NCBI GenBank assembly: GCA_964250805.1
Contig: CAXUHG010000008.1
Span: 1 to 64,000 of the forward strand
DNA length: 64,000 bases
Origin: JBBQVS01 sp964250805
Lineage (GTDB): Bacteria; Chloroflexota; Ktedonobacteria; Ktedonobacterales; Ktedonobacteraceae
Direction: 5' to 3'
The notes below the pieces were generated by a model. The model was not told the origin of the DNA, did no database searches, and saw nothing but the letters and a program-made list of their open reading frames with translations. Below are positions 25,398 to 32,617 of this stretch, one piece after another (position 1 is the first letter of the stretch; every line of letters begins with the position of its first letter). Made by a program: the position numbers and the translations under genes.

Positions 25398-26270
25398 ATG
25401 TCCACCACGATAAAACAGTCTCAACCAAACACAGGCAGGCGCATCTGGCATACTCCCACCTCGAAGGCTGCACGAGCATGGTTTTTGTTCGCCCTCATCT
25501 ATTGCGCGGCCTTCTACATCCTCTATGCCGTCCTATTCAAGGCACCAATATTCACGGGACCCTGGTTTGACCATGTATTTCGCGCTGGCGTGATGTCATA
25601 CCTGATGATTGTTGGAGTAGCTGCATACTCGCTACGCACCCGTTTTATGCAAGGTCTCCCCTGGAAGGCACAAAACTGGGTATGGATGCATGTTTGGTTA
25701 GGAGTTGCTGCGGTTCTGCTGGCCTTGTTGCATGCCGACTTTCGTTTTGTTTTGCATGGCTACTGTAGCAATCTCAGTTGTGTGACGGCTCATTATTGGG
25801 GAATGCCTTCTCTCTACGCGCTTATTTTTATCGCTCTGAGCGGCGTCTTTGGAAAACTCCTTGATAAATGGCAAGCGCATATCATCGCACAAGATGTCAT
25901 CGTAAATGGTATTGCGAAAGCCATTAAGGGGCACCTCCAGGACCTCCAATACGTTATTGAACGCCTCAGCGCAGGAAAGTCAGAAGCATTCAAGCAGTAT
26001 TATGTCGAAGCGATAAAAAGTAGCTCTCAATTGCCTCACAATGTTCCTATAATTGCGCAAGAGGAGCAAAACGACTTTCAGCAGGCATACCAAACGCTAC
26101 AAGACTATGCGCGTCTCACGCGCTCTTTAAGAAAGCAAGAACGGGCGCGTTCAGTTTTTCGCGCATGGCGTTATATCCATATGGCACTTGTCCCTCTTGC
26201 GCTTATTATCATCACCTATCATGGTATAGCAGAACTTCTTATCAATGTTCTGCATCTCGTCAAAGCTTAA
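25398..26270 (+). CDS. membrane diheme cytochrome b-like protein (ferric-reductase-type HX13H helices)
   Basis: 290 aa. ATG 25398 is preferred over an upstream in-frame start because it follows the previous gene by 14 bp with an AGAGAAAAG site. Four or so membrane helices are visible. Two contain the HX13H spacing typical of b-heme pairs in ferric reductase/NOX-like domains: MHVWLGVAAVLLALLHADF and, near the C-terminus, HMALVPLALIIITYHG. A soluble helical loop of about 100 residues lies between helices 4 and 5. As the last gene of the flavoprotein/ferredoxin operon it would be the membrane anchor passing electrons across or into the membrane. The physiological acceptor is unknown. Confidence 0.8.
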   Translation: MSTTIKQSQPNTGRRIWHTPTSKAARAWFLFALIYCAAFYILYAVLFKAPIFTGPWFDHVFRAGVMSYLMIVGVAAYSLRTRFMQGLPWKAQNWVWMHVWLGVAAVLLALLHADFRFVLHGYCSNLSCVTAHYWGMPSLYALIFIALSGVFGKLLDKWQAHIIAQDVIVNGIAKAIKGHLQDLQYVIERLSAGKSEAFKQYYVEAIKSSSQLPHNVPIIAQEEQNDFQQAYQTLQDYARLTRSLRKQERARSVFRAWRYIHMALVPLALIIITYHGIAELLINVLHLVKA

Positions 26271-26429
26271 CAGACAAGACAGAGAACAAAGAGAAGAGTT
26301 TTCACCAAAAGTGAGTCAATTCCTGATTTCACCCAATTTACTACTAGCATCCCCGCGTCAAGAGCATGAGCAACCCTGGGAAGGCAGGTGTTTGCGTTGA
26401 GACAAAGGCAGGTGTTCGTTGGAGACTTT

Positions 26430-26528
26430 TTTCCACAAAACAAAACCGTTGTTCTCAGCAGCTATCACTGCTCGCTTCTCTTGAAGCGGCTTGTGAAGCT
26501 TTGTGAGAACAACGGTCTTTTGTGGAAA
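26430..26528. repeat. large imperfect inverted repeat with inner hairpin
   Basis: Left arm 26430-26457 (TTTCCACAAAA, 4 extra bases, then ACCGTTGTTCTCA) pairs with right arm 26504-26528 (TGAGAACAACGGT then CTTTTGTGGAAA). Inside the 46-nt loop lies a perfect small hairpin CGCTTC-N4-GAAGCG (26473-26488). Read on the minus strand it directly follows the tRNA fragment and ends in a short A/T run. Confidence 0.7.
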
Positions 26529-26574
26529 GCGGGAGACGAGGCTCGAACTCGCGACAGCCTGCTTGGAAGGCAGG
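26528..26574 (-). tRNA. 3' half of a tRNA-Gly (UCC), truncated
   Basis: On the minus strand, 26574-26558 forms an anticodon arm CCTGC-CTTCCAA-GCAGG with anticodon TCC (Gly). The variable loop is followed by a T arm GCGAG-TTCGAGC-CTCGT, then the 3' acceptor strand CTCCCGC and discriminator T. The matching 5' acceptor strand GCGGGAG and any D arm are missing: only about 18 unrelated bases precede the anticodon stem before other sequence. This is therefore a 3' tRNA fragment, as left at att sites by integrases, or a decayed gene, not a functional tRNA. Confidence 0.7.
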
Positions 26575-27059
26575 AACTCGCAAAATCGCCGCTTGCTTCC
26601 TCTAAAATGGCTCTACATGCGATTTTATCACAGTTGTAATCACCATGAGCGTGTTCAACACAAGTGTTCACAAGCCAGTTAACACATGACTACCTGCCTC
26701 TCCCTGTGGACAAACCACCACTACCTCATCCATCTGCGAACAAAAGTGTTCACTTCCCTACGAAGGCAGATTGTTCGTGACTGAAACTGCTTACCGAGCC
26801 ACTATAGAACATCTCTTCGAGAAAATCAAGTGAGGCAGGTGTTTGCAAGGAGATTTTAAGCAGTACTTAAAGATATGAGAAGACAAAGATTGTCTTTGAG
26901 AGTACAAATTCCATATAGAAAGTGTATAATTATGGTGAGTTATTCATCAACTCTCTGGTGCATCGTTTAAAGAAGTCTTTCTCTAGTGAGAGTCTAAAGC
27001 TAAAGTCTTTAATGAAGTTGTGATTCTTCTTATTAGTTTCAGTTAAGAATGGTTGTAGC
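26575..27059. other. non-coding leader before the first NB-ARC gene
   Basis: No gene. It contains repeated AGTGTTCAC words (around 26662 and 26745) and one of the AGGCAGGTGTT repeats. The last 200 bp are AT-rich and must hold the promoter of the downstream STAND gene; no strong sigma70 pair was identified. Confidence 0.5.
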
Positions 27060-30000
27060 ATGCAGGATACACATACGCAAATCCATCAGCATCCTCGCAT
27101 TTGGATGGTGCCATACTCGCGTAATCCTTTTTTTACAGGACGCGAGGATGACCTTGAGCGTTTACAAAAGACGCTTCATACTACATACACAGTTGCACTA
27201 ACGCAAGCAATTACCGGGCTGGGTGGCATTGGTAAAACACAAACAGCGATTGAGTATGCCTATTACCATCAACACATGTACGAGTATGTGTTTTGGGTAA
27301 ACGCCTCCTCGCAAGACTTGCTTTCCTCTAGTTTTGTTGATATTGCTCATAGGCTCAATTTACCACAGAAAAATGAGCGAGATCAGAATCGTGTCATCGC
27401 AGCTGTGATGAATTGGCTAAGAAATAACACCTCCTGGTTACTTGTGATTGACAATGCTGATGATCTGAATGTAGTTACTACGTTTCTTCCTACAGCTCAT
27501 ACAGGTCACATTATTCTCACAACACGAGCACAAGCGGTGGGACTTCTTGCCAAGACTGTTCAGCTTGAGCAGATGCCTCCTAAAGTAGGAGCTTGTTTCT
27601 TGTTAAGGAGAGCTGGTATCATTAGTTCTAACGGAGTACTCAGCGATGCGCAAGAACAGGATCGGAACACGGCGATAGAAATATCACAGATATTTGGTGG
27701 CTTGCCACTAGCATTGGATCAAGCAGGTGCCTACATTCGAGAAACAAAATGTCGCGTATCAGATTACCTGAATATTTATCAGCAGCAAGAAGGCCAACTT
27801 TTACAGAGACGGGGAACTCTTGAGAAAAACGATTATCCCGCTTCGGTCGCTACAACATGGGAAATATCAGTACAGAAGATTGTCGAGTCGAATCTTGCTG
27901 CAATAGAAATCTTGCGCCTCTGCACATTTCTGCACCCAGACACAATACCTGAAGAAATTATCAAAAAAAATTCTGATGTACTTGGAGCAACTCTTCAACC
28001 AATTGCATCAGACCATTTTGCATTCAATCAAGCGATTAAAGAGCTAAGAAATTTTTCACTTTTGCAACGTTCGAGCAATGGTAAGATACTCACCATTCAT
28101 CGTCTGGTGCAAGCAGTATTCAGAGACAAAATGAGTAGTGATGAGCAAAAAACCTGGGGGAAACGGGCTTTACGCGCCGTAGAAAACATCTTTCCATCAG
28201 TACTCTACGAGAATTGGTCTACCTGCCAAATGTTGCTGCCTCATGCTCAGGTATGCTCAACATGGATGAAACAACAAACTAGTTTCTTGCCTGAAGGTGC
28301 TCACCTACTCCTTCGCGCTGGATATTATTGTCATGAGCGAGCACAGGATAAAGAAGCTAGCACATTGTTAGAACAATCTTTAAAAATTTTTGAAGATATT
28401 TACGGTTACAAGCACAGATTTGTGGCTGATTGCCTCAACAATCTCGCCCTAGTGTATGAGGCACAAGATAAATATAAAGAGGCTGAGTCTCTGTTTCAGC
28501 GTGCGCTTGCTATTGATGAAGTTTTAGAAGAAAAACAGTATGAGATCACGAGTACTCTCAATAATTTAGCAAATCTCTATCAAAAGCAAGGTAGGTATCC
28601 AGAAGCGGAGACGCTTTTCTTAAAAGCATTAGCTAGCGACGAACAAAGGTATGGTTCTAACCATATAGAAGTTGCTACTGATCTTAACAATCTAGCTCTT
28701 CTTTACAGAATTCAAGGGAGATATGTAGAAGCAGAACCACTTGCCCAAAAAGCACTCACAATTAAAGAAAATACACATGGCTCGATGCATCCAGCGGTGG
28801 CGAAGAATCTCAATAACCTTGCTGCAATTTACTTTCAACAAGAACTTTATGAAAAAGCTGAACCGCTTTATGAAAGAGCACTAACGATCCGCACTCATGT
28901 ATATGAAGCAGATCATCCAGAAATTGCAGGAAGTCTAAATAATCTGTCTCTACTTTATACTGAACAAGGCAAGCTTGATTTGTCGGAAGAATACTGTAAA
29001 AAAGCATTAGCAATTAAAATGAAGGTATATGGAGAAGAAAACGTAACAACTCTACGTAGTCAACACAATTTAGCACGTATATATAAAGAACAAAATAAAT
29101 ATGCCGAAGCAGAAAGGTTGTATTTGCACGTCCTGCATTTGAAAGAAAAAATACTGGGAGAAAAACATGTAGAAACTGCAGAGGTCCTGTACAATCTTGC
29201 TCTTTTGTATGACAAACAAGGTAGATATAATGAAGCAACTTCCTTACTGCTACGATCACTTGCTATTTTTGAAGAAGTTCACGGTACAAACCATTTTACT
29301 GTCACAAACGGATTAAGCAGCTTATGCGAGAATTATTTGATACTGGACAAGTATATAGAACTAGAACCACTTCTTCAGCATCTTATCGTCATATTAGAGC
29401 AAGTCTATGGATCAGAAACAACAAAAGCGTCTCGTTACCTGCGCCATTTAGGGATTATACATCTATCACAAAAAAGATATGAAGAAGCAGAACATAATTT
29501 TTTAAGAGCTTTACTGATCGATGAGAAGGCGAATGGACCTGAACATCCTTCCTTAGCCACAAACCTTCGTTATCTAGGGTTGCTCTATCAAAACAAAGAA
29601 TATTATCAACAAGCAGAACCCTACTTTAGAAGAGCTATTACAATTCTTCAAGCCGCGTCTCAGAGAGAACAAGAGAGCGATGATTTGCTTCTCGCGGAAG
29701 TTCTTTGTCATCTTGCAGAATGTTATCATCTTCAAGAGAGGTATGCTGAGGCAGAGCCACTTTATCTGCAAGCACTTGTGCTTTTTGAACAGGAAAACGC
29801 GTTAGAAACTGAGTTAGCAGCTAATTGTATGAACAAACTAGCAGCTAATTATTGGGCACAAGAAAAACTGGCAGAAGCAGAAATGTATTACCAGCAAGCC
29901 TTAACGTGTATTGAAAAGATACTAGGGCCAGATGATTTCGGAGTAGCACTATGCGTGGAAAATCTCGCAAGTCTCTACTTTGCTCAAGCAAAATACGTTG

Positions 30001-30116
30001 AAGCTCTCCCGCTTTACAGAAGAGTGTTAGGCACCTATATACAACATTTAGAGCCAGAAAACCCTTATATTTCTAATGTCCGTAAGGCAATCTCTGTCGC
30101 TAGTGAAAAGCAATGA
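27060..30116 (+). CDS. NB-ARC/TPR STAND protein without N-terminal effector
   Basis: 1018 aa. The short lead contains MVPYSRNPFFTGREDDLERL, a motif shared with two neighbours. The NB-ARC domain (about residues 25-300) has P-loop GLGGIGKT (53-60), Walker B WLLVIDNADD, an RNBS-like ILTTRAQAVG and GGLPLALDQAGAYI. A winged-helix segment with TIHRLVQAVFRD follows. From about residue 430 to the end there are roughly 14 kinesin-light-chain-like 42-residue TPR units (NLALLYDKQGRYNEATSLLL and similar). STAND ATPases of this plan are signal-triggered switches in bacterial defence and regulation. No catalytic effector domain is visible, so it may act with partners such as the adjacent PNP-containing protein. 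Confidence 0.9.
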   Translation: MQDTHTQIHQHPRIWMVPYSRNPFFTGREDDLERLQKTLHTTYTVALTQAITGLGGIGKTQTAIEYAYYHQHMYEYVFWVNASSQDLLSSSFVDIAHRLNLPQKNERDQNRVIAAVMNWLRNNTSWLLVIDNADDLNVVTTFLPTAHTGHIILTTRAQAVGLLAKTVQLEQMPPKVGACFLLRRAGIISSNGVLSDAQEQDRNTAIEISQIFGGLPLALDQAGAYIRETKCRVSDYLNIYQQQEGQLLQRRGTLEKNDYPASVATTWEISVQKIVESNLAAIEILRLCTFLHPDTIPEEIIKKNSDVLGATLQPIASDHFAFNQAIKELRNFSLLQRSSNGKILTIHRLVQAVFRDKMSSDEQKTWGKRALRAVENIFPSVLYENWSTCQMLLPHAQVCSTWMKQQTSFLPEGAHLLLRAGYYCHERAQDKEASTLLEQSLKIFEDIYGYKHRFVADCLNNLALVYEAQDKYKEAESLFQRALAIDEVLEEKQYEITSTLNNLANLYQKQGRYPEAETLFLKALASDEQRYGSNHIEVATDLNNLALLYRIQGRYVEAEPLAQKALTIKENTHGSMHPAVAKNLNNLAAIYFQQELYEKAEPLYERALTIRTHVYEADHPEIAGSLNNLSLLYTEQGKLDLSEEYCKKALAIKMKVYGEENVTTLRSQHNLARIYKEQNKYAEAERLYLHVLHLKEKILGEKHVETAEVLYNLALLYDKQGRYNEATSLLLRSLAIFEEVHGTNHFTVTNGLSSLCENYLILDKYIELEPLLQHLIVILEQVYGSETTKASRYLRHLGIIHLSQKRYEEAEHNFLRALLIDEKANGPEHPSLATNLRYLGLLYQNKEYYQQAEPYFRRAITILQAASQREQESDDLLLAEVLCHLAECYHLQERYAEAEPLYLQALVLFEQENALETELAANCMNKLAANYWAQEKLAEAEMYYQQALTCIEKILGPDDFGVALCVENLASLYFAQAKYVEALPLYRRVLGTYIQHLEPENPYISNVRKAISVASEKQ

Positions 30117-30149
30117 GTTGTGAAGTTGCATAGAAAGAGATGAAATTTT

Positions 30150-32612
30150 ATGAATGACCTTACCACGCCTACGAATGATGAACCGACTCTTGGTATCATT
30201 ACTGCGCTCCCTAAAGAATTTATCGCGATGCAAGTACTGCTTGAACAACCACAAGAGGAGACAAGGAAAGGTGGGCGCTATACTTTAGGCAAGATACCTT
30301 TGAAACACGGAGGGCACCGTGTTGTTGTTCTTGCTCTCTTACCAATAATGGGCACCTCCCCAGCTGCAACCAGAGCAACTCTACTTCTTGAGCATTTTCT
30401 TCAGGTCAAGCAGATCATTATGGTAGGAATTGCTGGCGGTGTGCCCCATCCGATGAAAGCAGACGAGCATGTTCGTCTAGGTGATATTGTGGTTTCGAGC
30501 GAATATGGTATTTTTCAATATGACTTTGTAAAAAAAACACGTCATGAAACAATATATCGTTCTTTACCACAGCCACCTCATGCCGATTTGCTCTTAGCCG
30601 CTCGTTACCTTGAAGCTGATCTCATAAAAGGAGAACGTCCCTGGAACAGCTTTATTAACCAGGTAACGAACCAACTTCATGTGACTCGCCCTCTCAAGGT
30701 TACAGACGTTCTCTTCTCTAGCATAGAGCCAGAAAAGGTCATCGACCATCCAAAAGATAAGAAAAGAAAAGGAAATGAACCTCGTATCTTCATTGGCCCT
30801 ATCGCATCCGCAAATACCTTATTAAAAGATGCCGTTCTTCGTGATGAACTAAGAGATCGTTTTGCAGTCAAAGCCATTGAGATGGAGGGAAGTGGTGTGG
30901 CTAGTGCATCTTGGAGCCTCAGTGCAGGATATCTGGTTGTGCGAGGAATTTGTGATTATTGCGATGACCATAAAAATGATACTTGGCAAGAGTACGCCGC
31001 TATTGCAGCAGCAGCATATACTCGTGCTCTTATTGCATCCATTCCGGGTACTTCTGGACAAAAGGAAGAAAACATTTCTCAGGGACCAACAAAAGAGCAA
31101 CGAGCCAAAGAAGAGAAAATTGATCGAGATAAACGACCTCGTACCGTTGCTCCTTTTCCGCCCATATGGAATGTGCCCTATAGTTCTCATCCATTGTTTG
31201 CCGACCGAAAGGACCTACTTCAAAAGTTACATGAGGGCTTTAGTGCATCCTCTCCACAAGCCATTATATTGCCACAGGCATTGAGTGGACCTAGTGGAAT
31301 TGGCAAGACACGTTATGCTACTGAATATGCTTTCTATTACCGTTCTGAATATGACGCCGTTCTATGGGTGAATGCTGCGTCCCGAGATATCCTTTTCACA
31401 CAGTATGTAGCACTTGCGCATGAATTGCTACTATCAGAGGTAAACATGCAAGATCAAATGCATGTGCGTGATGCAGTGAACCGTTGGCTTACTGAACATA
31501 CTGATTGGTTACTTATTTTTGATAATGCGGATGATATCACAATAGTAAAAGATTTCATTTCCGATGAAATGCGAGGCCATATTCTTTTGACTTCACAAGC
31601 CAGAGCTATGGGACAGTTCGCTCGCCGCATCGAATTAGCCCCAATGTCACTGGAAGATGGTGCCCTCTTTCTCCTTCGTCGGACAACTATTTTACAGTGG
31701 GACGAGCTGCTTGAACACGCTAATATGATTGACCGCAAAGATGCTCAAGTAGTAGTGAACCTCATAGGAGGACTTCCACTCGCCTTAGATCAAGCTGGAG
31801 CATATATAGAAGAAAGTATGTGTGGAGTTTCTGGTTATATTGATGTCTATCACACACATGCAAAAGAGCTACTGAACGAACGAGGAGATGTTGTTACCGA
31901 TCATCCTAAACCAGTAGCAACAACCTGGTCATTGGCATTTGAACGAATTGATGAAAATAAAGCAGCAGGAGCATTACTACGGCTTTGTGCATTTCTTGCC
32001 CCTGATGCTATTCCAGAAGAACTACTACTTAAAGCGAGAGAGCCGTTCAATGATAACGGTGAGCAGAGACTCATTGTTGTCGATAAAAATGCACTCAATC
32101 TTACAATTAAGGAATTGATTAAATCATCGCTCATTCAAAGAGACGATAAAACAAAGATGTTTACCATTCACCGTTTGATACAGGACGCATTGAAGAAATA
32201 TTGGATGAGTTCTCTCACAGTCCCACTGTGGGCAAAGCAGGCTGTATTGGCTCTCTATCAAACTTTCCCAACTGATCTCTCACTTTCCTGGCAGAGCTAT
32301 CAACGATATCTGCCTCATGTTTTTACCTGTAAAGGACTCATCGAAACGTATAAGTTGAACTTCGTAGAAGCGGCACACCTCTTAGAACGTGCCGGAACCT
32401 ATCTTGCTCTTCATACGCAATATGATGCAGCAGAGCCGCTCTACCAAACAGCTATAGCAATTTACCAAACCACTCTCGGAAAGCAGGATAGCACCGTCAT
32501 AGATTGTGCAAGGCGATATGCTACGCTCTTGCACGAGATGGGACATACAGATAAAGCGAAGTATTACGAGCATCTTGTAGAGGAAACACACCATTTAAAC
32601 AGTCAAAAGTAA
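30150..32612 (+). CDS. PNP-like nucleosidase domain fused to NB-ARC (NLR-like STAND protein)
   Basis: 820 aa. Residues about 12-300 form a nucleoside phosphorylase/MTA-nucleosidase fold: LGIITALPKEFIAM, IIMVGIAGGVPHP, the base/ribose-binding IEMEGSG (244-250) and RGICDYCDDHKNDTW with the candidate catalytic Asp269. A charged linker leads to an NB-ARC domain: VPYSSHPLFADRKDL, P-loop GPSGIGKT (380-387), Walker B WLLIFDNADD, GGLPLALDQAGAYI, then the winged helix TIHRLIQDAL. The C-terminus has only one or two TPR-like units. In published work PNP-type effectors of some antiphage and NLR-like proteins cleave ATP; that activity is inferred here. It lies 33 bp after the first NB-ARC gene, so the two are probably co-transcribed. 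Confidence 0.9.
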   Translation: MNDLTTPTNDEPTLGIITALPKEFIAMQVLLEQPQEETRKGGRYTLGKIPLKHGGHRVVVLALLPIMGTSPAATRATLLLEHFLQVKQIIMVGIAGGVPHPMKADEHVRLGDIVVSSEYGIFQYDFVKKTRHETIYRSLPQPPHADLLLAARYLEADLIKGERPWNSFINQVTNQLHVTRPLKVTDVLFSSIEPEKVIDHPKDKKRKGNEPRIFIGPIASANTLLKDAVLRDELRDRFAVKAIEMEGSGVASASWSLSAGYLVVRGICDYCDDHKNDTWQEYAAIAAAAYTRALIASIPGTSGQKEENISQGPTKEQRAKEEKIDRDKRPRTVAPFPPIWNVPYSSHPLFADRKDLLQKLHEGFSASSPQAIILPQALSGPSGIGKTRYATEYAFYYRSEYDAVLWVNAASRDILFTQYVALAHELLLSEVNMQDQMHVRDAVNRWLTEHTDWLLIFDNADDITIVKDFISDEMRGHILLTSQARAMGQFARRIELAPMSLEDGALFLLRRTTILQWDELLEHANMIDRKDAQVVVNLIGGLPLALDQAGAYIEESMCGVSGYIDVYHTHAKELLNERGDVVTDHPKPVATTWSLAFERIDENKAAGALLRLCAFLAPDAIPEELLLKAREPFNDNGEQRLIVVDKNALNLTIKELIKSSLIQRDDKTKMFTIHRLIQDALKKYWMSSLTVPLWAKQAVLALYQTFPTDLSLSWQSYQRYLPHVFTCKGLIETYKLNFVEAAHLLERAGTYLALHTQYDAAEPLYQTAIAIYQTTLGKQDSTVIDCARRYATLLHEMGHTDKAKYYEHLVEETHHLNSQK

Positions 32613-32617
32613 GGGAA

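Larger units (their letters stand above)
26382..26843 (+). repeat. three AGGCAGGTGTT direct repeats around the tRNA fragment
   Basis: AGGCAGGTGTT occurs at 26382-26392, 26406-26416 and 26833-26843. The first and third extend to AGGCAGGTGTTTGC and keep similarity beyond it, bracketing about 440 bp that contain the inverted repeat and tRNA fragment. Confidence 0.6.

Noticed and set aside
26528..26592. Complete functional tRNA
   Set aside because: There is no D arm and no 5' acceptor strand complementary to CTCCCGC, so only a fragment can be called.
26382..26843. CRISPR array
   Set aside because: The repeats are only 11-14 bp, irregularly spaced and three in number; no cas gene is present.
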